Shown piece by piece: positions 15,992-24,939 of a DNA stretch of 62,082 nt. How positions within the stretch are numbered: the first letter of the stretch is position 1; each line of letters starts with the position of its first letter. Position numbers and translations under genes: made by a program. The notes under the pieces are model-generated. The model had not been told where the DNA came from, ran no database searches, and was given only the letters and a program-made list of their open reading frames with translations. Source of the DNA: Thermodesulfovibrionales bacterium (GTDB lineage: Bacteria; Nitrospirota; Thermodesulfovibrionia; Thermodesulfovibrionales; Dissulfurispiraceae); contig JAGUWD010000033.1 of NCBI GenBank assembly GCA_020062545.1, positions 1-62,082 on the forward strand, given 5' to 3'.

Positions 15992-17938
15992 TTAGTGAAA
16001 GGTTAGCTCAACATTGTTTGAATTTGGTATTACTGCCATGAATGCAGGTGAGACGAGGAACGGGCCTTCTGCTCCTTTAACTTTCCAGTGAGGGAAATAA
16101 GATATTTTTATCATGTGTGGAATCCCGATGGCACTAGTGTGAAAGTGGATAGTATTTTTTTCAAATCTTGTTACCATAACTTTAATATCCCGGTTAAATT
16201 CGGCTTTGTTGAATAATTTTGCCTCGCTGTTACTTTTTATAAAGACTATCGGTTTTGATAAATCTCCTGTTTTATACCAGTCTATGGATTCAGAAAGCCA
16301 ATTTTTAGTTTTTTTCTTAATCTTGAAGGTTCCAATAGGGATAACTATTTGAGGATGTTGGATTTCATAAACTGAAAACGATCCTATGTCTTTCAGTTTC
16401 GGCAAAAGTTTTTCTGCCTCATCCTTTACCTCTTTGGTGTAGGCTATGAAATACCTGACACCAAATAGCTTTAGATGTTCTATCCCCTTTTTGAAATCAA
16501 ATTCCGGATATGAGAAACCCTGCACAGCATGAGTAGAAGTCTTTGTGGTTTCTGCTTGATTGATGAAGTGGAAGGGACTGTTTAGCGCAGATTCTATTAG
16601 CAGTCCTTCCATAGTAGGTTGCTTTGAAAATAACGGAATACTTTCTAAAATGCGCGGCGTTCCAAATCTGTCATATTCGGGTCTATACTCCCACATTATA
16701 CGGCCATGAGGCAGTGTTTTTAAGCAATCAAAAAGAGGCTTTATCTCCTCCCATGATGCCTTTTTCTCAAAACCCTCATAGTTCCACTTAATCCAATGCG
16801 GGATATAAGTTAGCCTTTTGTCTGTCCAAACTATAAATGTAAGTGCAATAATTGGTAGTATCAAATAAAGCTGTGATTTTGCAGGCAATTTACTCAAGAT
16901 GTTGCCCGTAAAATAAGCTGCAATAAGTATAGAACCCATGGTGAAAAAAGGAAGGAATCTCGTGTTCCATATCTTTGAATCATTGAGCAGAAAATATGGG
17001 ATAAGATTTACCACTGCAATAAACAGCAGGATAGAGATACTTTTATCTTTGTTTAAAAAAGAATAGACGATTCCAGCAAGTGCGAGGATTTGTAGTGGAA
17101 TTATTGAAACCGGGAATATGTCAGAAAGCTTAATAAGTCTCCACCACTTCATGATTGATGTGTAATCCAGATACCACAGGAATGGCAATGACCAGAATGA
17201 TGTTATCACAAAGGCAATGGCATATACTTTTGCTATATATAAAAATCTACGATTGAAACGAGGAGTAAATAGAAAAAATGGCAGCAGCAGGATAGATGAT
17301 ATTACTGGTATCGGATGCGATAATACCATTAATGACAGGATGGCTATGTTTATAAATAGATATTTGTTTTCTTCGATTCCCTTTTTCATAGCTGCAATAA
17401 ATATCCAGAAAAGCGAGAAGCTGAAAGAATATGAAAACTCTCCTGCAAGGGTGCTTGGCAGATTGCCGCCATAAATATTGAAGTCCTCAAGGAATATGAA
17501 TGACAGGCTGAATACAGTTCCGATATGCGGGACAGGATCTTTAAACTTTAGCAATCTTAAGCAGAGATAAGAACTTATTGGCAATAGCAATGTTCCGAGT
17601 ATGGTTATTAACTTAAATGCAACATTGATAGGAATTGCATAACTTGAAATTACGGTGAGGATATAGAGAAGAGGAGGATAAAAATACAGGAATGGGAATC
17701 CAGCATACCAATCGTGGGACCAGCTATGTATGGATGGAAATATCTCTCTCAGATAATAGACTATATAGTTGTGGGAGCCTGTGTCGCCGCCTGCGATTGT
17801 TGTATTCATCAGCAGTAAAGAAGGCTTGAGTATGTAAAAAATATAAAAATAAACAATAGCAAATGTAATAAACGCGAGCCTATTGTTTGATATATGTTTT
17901 TTTGATCTTTCTGACATCGGCAAGCATTCTAAAAACAT
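15992..17938 (-). CDS. Polytopic GT-C-like membrane protein (PTPS-related membrane family)
   Basis: Large inner-membrane protein of 640-648 residues. About 12 membrane segments precede a C-terminal periplasmic region (about 400 onward). The early periplasmic loop carries GGDTGSHNYIVYYLREIFPSI, with acidic residues placed as in GT-C glycosyltransferases and the 6-pyruvoyl-tetrahydropterin-synthase-related membrane family. A sugar-transfer or glycan-modifying role fits the preceding GT2 gene, with which the start overlaps (58 bp, or 38 bp if the internal ATG at 17917 is used). I recognise the layout but not a specific function. Confidence 0.55.
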   Translation of the reverse strand: MFLECLPMSERSKKHISNNRLAFITFAIVYFYIFYILKPSLLLMNTTIAGGDTGSHNYIVYYLREIFPSIHSWSHDWYAGFPFLYFYPPLLYILTVISSYAIPINVAFKLITILGTLLLPISSYLCLRLLKFKDPVPHIGTVFSLSFIFLEDFNIYGGNLPSTLAGEFSYSFSFSLFWIFIAAMKKGIEENKYLFINIAILSLMVLSHPIPVISSILLLPFFLFTPRFNRRFLYIAKVYAIAFVITSFWSLPFLWYLDYTSIMKWWRLIKLSDIFPVSIIPLQILALAGIVYSFLNKDKSISILLFIAVVNLIPYFLLNDSKIWNTRFLPFFTMGSILIAAYFTGNILSKLPAKSQLYLILPIIALTFIVWTDKRLTYIPHWIKWNYEGFEKKASWEEIKPLFDCLKTLPHGRIMWEYRPEYDRFGTPRILESIPLFSKQPTMEGLLIESALNSPFHFINQAETTKTSTHAVQGFSYPEFDFKKGIEHLKLFGVRYFIAYTKEVKDEAEKLLPKLKDIGSFSVYEIQHPQIVIPIGTFKIKKKTKNWLSESIDWYKTGDLSKPIVFIKSNSEAKLFNKAEFNRDIKVMVTRFEKNTIHFHTSAIGIPHMIKISYFPHWKVKGAEGPFLVSPAFMAVIPNSNNVELTFH

Positions 17939-18560
17939 CTTTTACTGTTATTGTTGACAAACTGTTCGAGATTTGTTTTATATCCACCACACAGATATTA
18001 TAGTTGAGCATCATAGCAAGATAAAGCGCCTCGATATCAAAGGCGAAGCCATTAGTTGATAATTGCTTAAAAATAGCATCAGCAGCAAGGCTTCTAAATC
18101 CTTTTAACCCACATTGTGTATCGTTAAATGGCATCATGATGTTTCTTTTCACAAAGGCGTTAAATATCCTATGTCCTATCAATCTAAGGATGCTGTCAGG
18201 ATATGGATTTTCTCTATGTCCTATGGCAACATCACAGCCTTTCTTTAACTTTTCTAAAATATGCTTAATGCCTTCTGTTCCATAAGGGAGGTCTGCATCC
18301 GTGAAAATTCTGTATTCGCCTCTGGCGGACAGCATCCCTGTCTTTACACTGTATCCCTTACCCATATTATTGGAGTTTCTGATAAGTTTTATATTTTGAA
18401 TATATTTAACGGCTTCATGGGTGTTGTCAGTACTTCCATCATCCACAATTATCAGTTCGCATGCATGACCAAAGGTTTTTATTATTTCTGCGATACTTTT
18501 TTTAAGGATGCTTCCCTGATTGTAGGCAGGCAAAATAAGAGAAAATTCTATATGTTCCAT
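17880..18560 (-). CDS. GT2 glycosyltransferase, dolichol-/polyprenyl-phosphate sugar synthase type
   Basis: GT-A fold enzyme that likely moves a sugar from a nucleotide donor to polyprenyl phosphate. LILPAYNQGSILKKSI opens the nucleotide-binding domain, followed by ELIIVDDGSTDNT (donor binding) and a DADLP motif (catalytic metal site), then the dolichyl-P-glucose-synthase-like QCGLKGFR segment. The length of 226 residues without membrane helices matches cytosolic forms. The lipid-linked sugar would be used by the GT-C-like protein encoded just downstream, and perhaps by the PglL-like ligase. Confidence 0.85.
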   Translation of the reverse strand: MEHIEFSLILPAYNQGSILKKSIAEIIKTFGHACELIIVDDGSTDNTHEAVKYIQNIKLIRNSNNMGKGYSVKTGMLSARGEYRIFTDADLPYGTEGIKHILEKLKKGCDVAIGHRENPYPDSILRLIGHRIFNAFVKRNIMMPFNDTQCGLKGFRSLAADAIFKQLSTNGFAFDIEALYLAMMLNYNICVVDIKQISNSLSTITVKDVFRMLADVRKIKKTYIKQ

Positions 18561-18643
18561 GGTATTTATAATACAATATTTTGACCGGCTTCCCCCTCCT
18601 TCCCAAACACCGCTCTTTCTGATATACTTTTTTATATATCTTA

Positions 18644-18706
18644 AATGGACTTTGTCCCTACTAAAGACAGTAACGAGTAACGAGTAACGAGAAAGGAACG
18701 AAGTCC
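18644..18706. repeat. Heptamer tract and inverted repeat upstream of the methyltransferase
   Basis: Three units of GAGTAAC (18669-18693) lie between TGGACTTTGTCCC and GAACGAAGTCCC, which are partly complementary and share the GGAC/GTCC core of the other dispersed hairpins. The tract separates the divergent GT2 and methyltransferase genes; no clear promoter was found inside it. Confidence 0.5.
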
Positions 18707-18723
18707 CTCAAAGGAGGTGTCCC

Positions 18724-19506
18724 ATGCTTGTAATTGCAGAAAATCTTAATGTGAGGAACAAGGTGTACATGGAGGCTGTTAAGAATCGGGATAAAAAGAG
18801 CATAGAATCACTTGCTAAAACACTTGCTGATAAAGGTGCTGACATAATCAATGTCCAGTGCTCGCTTGACGGCAGCGGAGATGAAGAGATACTTCCATTG
18901 GTTGCGGAGGCTGTTCAGAAGGCAGCAGAACTGCCCCTCTGCCTTGATTCGAGGAATACAGAGGCTTTGAAAAAGACCCTTACTGTATGTAAAGAGCCTC
19001 CTTTGATAAATTATCTCTCTGCGGATGAAAAAAATGCCGATGAAATTCTCTCCCTTGTAAATAGATTCAAGGCAAATCTCATAATCAGGGCATTGAAGGG
19101 GACCGTGCCCACGACTCTCGAGGCCAAGCTCCTTATACTGGAGGATTTGATAGAAAAGGCTAATGCTGCCGATATACCCAATGAAAGGCTGTTTGCAGAT
19201 CCGTCTGTTGTGCATATAGGCGGGGGCATCGGACAGGAGCATCTCCTCAATACCCATGAATGCATAATTGCCCTTAATGAAATGGTCGATCCTCCCATAA
19301 ACACCATTGCGTGGATTTCCAATGTATCAACAGGGATCCCCAAGAAGTTGAAGCCTCGTGTTAATGCAGGATTCCTCTGCTACATCGCGGGAGCAGGACT
19401 GGATGCTGCCATGGTGGATGTGATGGACGCAGAGGTAATGAAGACTGTATATCTGATAAGATCGTTCAGGGACGAGGTAGTATTTTCGCCTGCTGATATT
19501 TCATAA
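18724..19506 (+). CDS. Pterin-binding methyltransferase (AcsE/MetH-like)
   Basis: TIM-barrel protein of 260 residues in the pterin-binding family with dihydropteroate synthase, MetH and the AcsE methyltetrahydrofolate:corrinoid methyltransferase. Visible motifs are IAENLN near the start, GADIINVQCS, LCLDSRN, and a conserved Asn-containing segment with SNVSTGIP. AcsE passes the methyl group to the corrinoid iron-sulfur protein of the Wood-Ljungdahl pathway. No acs partners are in the window, so other corrinoid partners remain possible. AAAGGAGGTG gives a strong ribosome site. It precedes the fumarase genes by 3 bp. Confidence 0.75.
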   Translation: MLVIAENLNVRNKVYMEAVKNRDKKSIESLAKTLADKGADIINVQCSLDGSGDEEILPLVAEAVQKAAELPLCLDSRNTEALKKTLTVCKEPPLINYLSADEKNADEILSLVNRFKANLIIRALKGTVPTTLEAKLLILEDLIEKANAADIPNERLFADPSVVHIGGGIGQEHLLNTHECIIALNEMVDPPINTIAWISNVSTGIPKKLKPRVNAGFLCYIAGAGLDAAMVDVMDAEVMKTVYLIRSFRDEVVFSPADIS

Positions 19507-19509
19507 AAC

Positions 19510-20370
19510 ATGCTTAAGCTCCGTGACGGCATAATAGAGCTTTACAAAAAAGTTGCCACATCCATTCCCGGCGATGTGGAAGATGCATTAAAGACAGCCT
19601 ATTCAAACGAGACAGAACCCCTTATAAGAGAGTCCCTGAATGTAATTCTTCAGAATATAAAGATTGCAAGGACAACATCCCGTCCCATATGCCAGGATAC
19701 AGGATTTCCTGTGTTTTATGTCAAGGTTCCAAAGGGATTGAGTCATCAACTTATCAGGGATATGATAATGGATGCCACCCGTATTGCCACGGATAAGATA
19801 CCATTAAGACCGAATGCTGTAGATGTAATAACCGAGAAAAATACGGGGGATAATGTGGGTGAATATTTCCCCTTTGTTTATACAGAGGAGACAGGGGAGC
19901 AGTCCCTTATCGTTGACCTCATGCTAAAGGGTGGAGGATGCGAGAATCTGGGGCAGACATATAAGCTGCCAGCGGTTTTAACATTTGGAGACAAAGAAGC
20001 AATAGCTGAGCGCGATTTTGACGGAGTGAGGAAATGTATTTTAGACGCTGTTTTTAAGGCTCAGGGCAAGGGATGTCCGCCATATACTATTGGTGTGGCT
20101 ATAGGAGGTGCAAAGGATCAGGTAACATTCCTCTCCAAAAAGCAACTGATGAGAAGGATTCCAGACATACACACTAATGCTGTAATAGCCGAACTCGAAA
20201 ATAAAATCCTGAACGATATCAACAGACTCGGCATAGGCACTGCAGGATTAGGAGGCAGAACCACAGCCATCGGCATAAAAATCGCAACAGCCCACAGGCA
20301 CCCTGCTTCATATTTTGTTGATATATCCTTTTCATGCTGGGCAAACAGAAGGGGAAGGCTGATATGGTAG
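19510..20370 (+). CDS. Fumarate hydratase class I, alpha subunit
   Basis: [4Fe-4S]-dependent fumarase subunit, interconverting fumarate and malate. Likely cluster Cys are Cys61 (RPICQDTGFP), Cys189 (GKGCPPYTIGVAIGG) and Cys276 (ISFSCWANRRG). The GGGCENLG segment is the family's substrate-loop region. The length of 286 residues fits the two-subunit form found in anaerobes and archaea, where the beta subunit is a separate gene, here next in line. Its end overlaps the beta start slightly. Confidence 0.93.
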   Translation: MLKLRDGIIELYKKVATSIPGDVEDALKTAYSNETEPLIRESLNVILQNIKIARTTSRPICQDTGFPVFYVKVPKGLSHQLIRDMIMDATRIATDKIPLRPNAVDVITEKNTGDNVGEYFPFVYTEETGEQSLIVDLMLKGGGCENLGQTYKLPAVLTFGDKEAIAERDFDGVRKCILDAVFKAQGKGCPPYTIGVAIGGAKDQVTFLSKKQLMRRIPDIHTNAVIAELENKILNDINRLGIGTAGLGGRTTAIGIKIATAHRHPASYFVDISFSCWANRRGRLIW

Positions 20371-21002
20371 AAAAATCAGCAGTCAGCAGTCAGCAGTCAG
20401 CGTCCAAAAGAATAAATACACCTCTGACAGAAGATATTGTCATGAGTTTAAGGATTGGCGATATTGTGTTAGTAAACGGTCTGATTGTTACAGGAAGGGA
20501 TAAGGTTCACAAATTTCTTGCTCATGAAAAGCCTGATAAAAAGGACATCCCCTTTGAACTCCATGACGGGATAATCTATCACTGCGGCCCCATAATCAAA
20601 AAAGTGGACGATACCTATAAGTTAATTGCTGCAGGACCGACAACGAGTATGAGAGTAGAGATGTATGAAGCAGATGTCATTAAGACATACGGCATTAGAG
20701 GCATAATAGGAAAAGGCGGAATGGGCGAAGAGACCCTAAATGCGATGAAGGAATATGGGTGCGTGTATCTGCATACAATTAGCGGTGCAGCAGCATATCT
20801 TGCAGACAGAATCAAGAATGTTAGAGATGGGTGGAAGATAGAGGAATTCGGTGCACCAGAGGCAATGTGGTTACTGGAGGTGGAGGAATTTCCAGCAGTA
20901 GTCACTATGGATGCCCGTGGAAACAGTCTGCACAGAGATATAGAAAAAATATCACTGACGAAATTAAAGGAGTTATTTTTAGAAAAAAGGGGGATTTCAT
21001 AA
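20364..21002 (+). CDS. Fumarate hydratase class I, beta subunit
   Basis: C-terminal partner of the alpha subunit. Conserved segments RIGDIVLVNGLIVTGRDKVHKFL, GGMGEETLNAMKEYG and EFGAPEAMWLLEVEEFP-like are typical. The ATG at 20364 is used because GGGGAAGG sits 5 bp upstream; a start at 20334 is in frame but poorer. Residues 4-13 (KSAVSSQQSA) have no family counterpart and are encoded by CAGCAGT heptamers, the same unit as in the lytic transglycosylase gene. The stop lies within a hairpin region. Confidence 0.92.
   Translation: MVEKSAVSSQQSASKRINTPLTEDIVMSLRIGDIVLVNGLIVTGRDKVHKFLAHEKPDKKDIPFELHDGIIYHCGPIIKKVDDTYKLIAAGPTTSMRVEMYEADVIKTYGIRGIIGKGGMGEETLNAMKEYGCVYLHTISGAAAYLADRIKNVRDGWKIEEFGAPEAMWLLEVEEFPAVVTMDARGNSLHRDIEKISLTKLKELFLEKRGIS
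20376..20402. repeat. Heptanucleotide repeat (CAGCAGT) in fumarase beta
   Basis: Nearly four units of CAGCAGT in the first codons of the gene, giving SAVSSQQSA. Same unit as 10706-10738, on the opposite strand. Confidence 0.8.
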
Positions 21003-21023
21003 GGGGACAAAAGTCCCCCTTAT
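20999..21023. repeat. AAGGGGAC/GTCCCCCTT hairpin
   Basis: ATAAGGGGAC, AAAA loop, GTCCCCCTTAT: a strong palindrome with one bulge at the fumarase stop codon. It matches the hairpin at 7054-7078 and may act as an intercistronic stabiliser. Confidence 0.55.
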
Positions 21024-21032
21024 GAACTCAGA

Positions 21033-21968
21033 ATGAGGTTTTTTATTGCTGGCGGGACAGGTTTTATCGGTAGCCATTTGGTTGATGCCCTTAGCAAAGG
21101 GGAATATGCTTCCCGGTGTTTGGTCAGGACAGAAGAAAGGGCAGCGGTCTGCAAGAAGGCCGGTTTTGAAGCAGCCATAGGCGATATTACAGACAGGGAA
21201 AGCCTGAAAGGAAAACTCGATAATTGCGATATCGTTGTCCATCTTGTCGGCATCATCGAAGAAAAGGGGGATATGACATTTGAAAAGGTTCATGTTGAAG
21301 GGACAAGAAATCTTATAGAAGAGGCAAAAGGGGCAAACATAAAACATATTTTTTATCAGAGTGCACTCGGTGCTTCCATAAACTCGTGGGCAAAGTATTA
21401 CAAGACAAAGGCAGAGGCAGAAGAGATTGTAAGGACATGCGGTATTCCTTACACTATATTCAGACCATCCCTTGTCATCGGAAAGGGTGATGGTTTTACA
21501 GAAAAACTCAAAGAGCTTGTCCGTCTCGGACCCTTTGTCCCAATCCCGGGCAGCGGCAACGGGAAACTTCAGCCCATATATGTGGAAGATTGGGTGAAGT
21601 GCTTTCTGAAAGTTTTTTCTGACGAATCACGCATTACGCATTACGCATCACGCATCTATGAGTTCGGCGGTCCTGAACATCTCACATACAATGAAATAGT
21701 TCTGCAGCTTATGGAGGCAATGCAGATACACAAACCATTGGTGCATATACCTGTAAAGCTGATAAAGCTGAGCCTGCCTTTTTCAGGAATATCTCACAAG
21801 ATAGGCAGCCTGCTCGGCAAAAAAATACCCACGGTTACAGGCGAACAGCTTGGTCTTTTACAGGTGGATAACATCTGCGATATGGATTCTGTGGAAGGGA
21901 ATTTCGGTTTTGTCCCGATGACATACAGAGAGGCGCTAAAAAAGTTCATAGTTCACGGTGAACAGTGA
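21033..21968 (+). CDS. Atypical SDR (NDUFA9-like NAD(P)-binding protein)
   Basis: Rossmann-fold protein with the dinucleotide motif GGTGFIGSHL at residues 7-16, a VVHLVGII strand, and a YYKTKAEAEEIV helix where the YxxxK pair of SDRs would be. It matches the atypical SDR group related to the complex I NDUFA9 subunit and to ubiquinone/lipid-modifying reductases. Substrate unknown. Residues around 199-206 (SRITHYAS) come from CGCATTA heptamers inserted in a loop before YEFGGPEHLTY. It overlaps an upstream frame of the next gene, but the real start of that gene lies after it. Confidence 0.75.
   Translation: MRFFIAGGTGFIGSHLVDALSKGEYASRCLVRTEERAAVCKKAGFEAAIGDITDRESLKGKLDNCDIVVHLVGIIEEKGDMTFEKVHVEGTRNLIEEAKGANIKHIFYQSALGASINSWAKYYKTKAEAEEIVRTCGIPYTIFRPSLVIGKGDGFTEKLKELVRLGPFVPIPGSGNGKLQPIYVEDWVKCFLKVFSDESRITHYASRIYEFGGPEHLTYNEIVLQLMEAMQIHKPLVHIPVKLIKLSLPFSGISHKIGSLLGKKIPTVTGEQLGLLQVDNICDMDSVEGNFGFVPMTYREALKKFIVHGEQ
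21624..21655. repeat. Heptanucleotide repeat (CGCATTA) in the SDR gene
   Basis: About four units of ACGCATT/ACGCATC in frame, encoding SRITHYASRI in a surface loop. Confidence 0.75.
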
Positions 21969-21985
21969 ACGGATAACGGAGAACG
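21951..21985. repeat. Heptanucleotide repeat between SDR and GGDEF genes
   Basis: Units GTTCACG, GTGAACA, GTGAACG, GATAACG and GAGAACG. It covers the last codons of the SDR gene, the stop and the leader of the next gene. Confidence 0.65.
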
Positions 21986-21990
21986 AAATT

Positions 21991-24885
21991 ATGGCTACCC
22001 GAAGGGTGCATGAATTAATGACAATAGATGTTATTACGCTGCCAAAGGACGCGAAATTAATCGAGGCTATTGGAAAATTAGCAGATAACAATATAAGCAG
22101 CATCGTGATAACAGATAAGCAAACACCTTTAGGAATCATCACAGAGCGTGATATAACGAGAATAGCAACCGCTACAAGCAGCACCGATGAAATGAGCAGC
22201 CTGCCTGTTTCTAACTTTATGTCCAAAAACCCTGTAACCGTTTATAAAAATGCAGATGTTGTTACTGCCCTCGAAATAATGGAGAGAAACCGTATAAGGA
22301 GACTCATAGTTACTGACAGAAGCGGGAAAATAAAGGGCATTATCACTTATTCGGATATCCTCAAGAAACTGGAAGAGGAGTTTTTTAAGGTCCACACAAC
22401 CATAGATACTGTGACCACTAAGGGAATTGTGAAGGTATCCGCGGATACGCCGCTTGGGTCGGCAATACACAGGATGTCCGAGGAAAAGAAGAGTTGTATA
22501 CTCGTGACTTTCAGCGATGCATCTGCTGTGGATGTTACGGCAGGAATACTCACAGAAAGGGATATTGTCAAGCTCCTTCTTAAAAAGATACCTATGGACA
22601 CGCCTGTGAAGGATGTATGCACAAAGAATATTGTATACGCAAGCCATGACACCCTTCTCTATGATGCCATAAGGATTATGCATGAGCGAAGGATAAGACA
22701 CCTTGTTGTTGTTGATGACAGGATGCAGCTAAAGGGCATAGTTACCCAGACGGACATCATAGGGCTTCTCCATGAGAACATAACAAAAGGGATAAGGGAT
22801 CAGCTCCAGAGATTCAAGGAATCCCTCGACATATTGCAGACGGGATTTATCGAATTTGAACTGAATAAAGAAGGTACAATCCTATGGATCAATAAACACG
22901 GGGCAAAGGAACTGGGCTTTGACAATGTTGACAGCGCCATAGGCAGTTCTTTTGTCAGGCTGTTGAAAGACAGACAACAGTGGTCTGATTTTGTGAACAA
23001 GGCAAACGGCAGGCCGGTCGCCGTCCCATTTATATTCCATCTGAATATTTCTGGCGGGAAGGTGATAGACGGCTCTTTCAGGATCAGGAAGTTTGCGGCA
23101 GGCGGAATATTCAAGGATATAACAGAGCGGTTCAATGAGAGCGAATGCATAAGGAATGAAAGAAACAGATTTGAGAATATTTTAAAGACCCTGTCGGAAG
23201 GCCTTGTTATATACGATGGTAACGGAGTTATAAAAGAGATAAACCAGACTGCACTGAATATATTCGGCATGACAAAGGCCGAGATGATCGGGATGCCCTA
23301 TTATTCCTCTAATATCACTGTTATGGATGAAGCAGGCAATGTCCTCGATGCCGACAGTTTATGTATATCCCATGTTATGGACAAAGGCACCCCTGCTAAA
23401 AATGTGATAAGGGGGGTAAAAAGGGCAGACGGAACTGTTACATGGTTTACAGCAAGCATTACCCCGGTATTCAATCCAGAAAATGAGATGGAAGAGATAG
23501 TACATGTGCTTACCGATATTACGGAACTTTATAACCTTGAAAAGAGGAATCAGAAGATAATCGAGACAGCGAAGGAGGGTTATTGGGAAGTCTCATTGGA
23601 TGGAAAGATCTTAAAGATCAATAAGTCATTATCTAAATTGCTCGGCTACAGAGAAGACGAGTTGATTGGTAAGAGCATATATGACCTTGTCGATGAAGAC
23701 AATAAAAGGGTATTTGAAGGAGCGCTGGAGAGAAGGAAAGAAGGGGTATCGGAAAATTATGAGATAATGCTCAAGCATAAAAATGGTTCTGATGTTTATG
23801 CCATTGTATCTGCATCGCCGCAGATAGATTCTTCAGGAAGGGCACTTGGCGCCTTTGCTTTTATAACAGATGTCACGGATCTGAAATCAACGCATAATAT
23901 GCTTCATACAATAGCATCATTTTACAAAGACCTCTCACGAGCCCTCACAGAGGCAGAGGCTTATGTAATACTCAAACACTATCTGCTGTCTCTCAGGAAA
24001 GGAGAAACAAAGATAAACGCCATTTATCTTATAAATATAGAGTCGAGCAAACACTATGTGGAGGAAGTAATAAGTCACAATGACTCAGGGTTGCAGGAAC
24101 TGGGCAAATTCCCTGGTCTTGACAAATGCAAGGCTTACATCTATGCGGCGACATTTGTGGTAAATGACCTGTCAAAGGACTATGCATGTCCTTTTCAGAG
24201 GTTCGGCGCGGGTTCCGGGAGTTACTGCTGCACTGCAATTAACATCGGCGGGGCAACAGCGGGAATACTCCATTTATACAGCAGGCATTCCAATTTTTTC
24301 ACAGACGATATCAAAGAGGCAATGGACAGCTTCATTGCCCTGTTCGCCCCTGTTGTGAATAACATGAGACTCCTTGAAATGAATAAAAAGCTGGCGCTCA
24401 TAGATCCACTTACTGGCCTGTATAACAGGAGGTATCTGGAGGCGTTTATGGAAAAGCAGCTTGCTATAGCGGACAGAAACAATCAGCTTTTAAGCATGGT
24501 CATGCTGGATATAGACAATTTTAAATATTTCAATGATACCAATGGACATGAGGCAGGGGATATGGCATTGAGGAGCATCTCCCATGCAATAAGCAAGAAT
24601 ATCAGGGTATCTGATATAGGTGTCAGATATGGAGGAGAAGAGTTTATCATTGTCCTTCCCAATACCGACAAGTTGACAGCCTTTGAAGTAGCAGAGAGGA
24701 TAAGGACTACCATCGAAAGCACCCCTGTGGCTATAGGCCGTGAAAAAAGGATGTTTATAACCGCAAGCTTCGGGGTTGCTACTTATGGCATCGATGCAAA
24801 CAGCTTTGACGCATTGCTTGCAAAGGCTGACAATGCCCTTTACGATGCAAAGAAGACAGGAAAGAACAGGATATGCACGGCGTGA
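21991..24885 (+). CDS. Four-CBS, PAS, GAF-like diguanylate cyclase
   Basis: Cytoplasmic signalling protein of 964 residues that makes c-di-GMP. Four CBS motifs (about 1-260) may sense adenylates. Two or three PAS domains (about 275-640) follow, then a GAF-like domain with several Cys (DKCKAYIYAA, YACPF, YCC at about 700-760), which could bind metal or react with thiols. The GGDEF domain at the end has GGEEF (881-885) and an RVSD I-site five residues upstream (872-875), so product inhibition is expected. No EAL domain. The ATG at 21991 is preferred to an upstream start in repeat sequence. The pilus ATPase in the window could be a c-di-GMP target. Confidence 0.9.
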   Translation: MATRRVHELMTIDVITLPKDAKLIEAIGKLADNNISSIVITDKQTPLGIITERDITRIATATSSTDEMSSLPVSNFMSKNPVTVYKNADVVTALEIMERNRIRRLIVTDRSGKIKGIITYSDILKKLEEEFFKVHTTIDTVTTKGIVKVSADTPLGSAIHRMSEEKKSCILVTFSDASAVDVTAGILTERDIVKLLLKKIPMDTPVKDVCTKNIVYASHDTLLYDAIRIMHERRIRHLVVVDDRMQLKGIVTQTDIIGLLHENITKGIRDQLQRFKESLDILQTGFIEFELNKEGTILWINKHGAKELGFDNVDSAIGSSFVRLLKDRQQWSDFVNKANGRPVAVPFIFHLNISGGKVIDGSFRIRKFAAGGIFKDITERFNESECIRNERNRFENILKTLSEGLVIYDGNGVIKEINQTALNIFGMTKAEMIGMPYYSSNITVMDEAGNVLDADSLCISHVMDKGTPAKNVIRGVKRADGTVTWFTASITPVFNPENEMEEIVHVLTDITELYNLEKRNQKIIETAKEGYWEVSLDGKILKINKSLSKLLGYREDELIGKSIYDLVDEDNKRVFEGALERRKEGVSENYEIMLKHKNGSDVYAIVSASPQIDSSGRALGAFAFITDVTDLKSTHNMLHTIASFYKDLSRALTEAEAYVILKHYLLSLRKGETKINAIYLINIESSKHYVEEVISHNDSGLQELGKFPGLDKCKAYIYAATFVVNDLSKDYACPFQRFGAGSGSYCCTAINIGGATAGILHLYSRHSNFFTDDIKEAMDSFIALFAPVVNNMRLLEMNKKLALIDPLTGLYNRRYLEAFMEKQLAIADRNNQLLSMVMLDIDNFKYFNDTNGHEAGDMALRSISHAISKNIRVSDIGVRYGGEEFIIVLPNTDKLTAFEVAERIRTTIESTPVAIGREKRMFITASFGVATYGIDANSFDALLAKADNALYDAKKTGKNRICTA

Positions 24886-24891
24886 TTAGCT

Positions 24892-24937
24892 AATAGCTGA
24901 TGGCTCATGGCAGAAAAACTATGAGCTATGAAATATG
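24892..24937. repeat. CTATGAG/GCTAATA heptamers between convergent genes
   Basis: Units related to TAGCTAA, TAGCTGA, TGGCTCA and CTATGAG, AAATATG are arranged so the two halves can pair. It sits between the ends of the GGDEF and stress-protein genes and may act as a bidirectional terminator. Confidence 0.5.
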
Positions 24938-24939
24938 AG

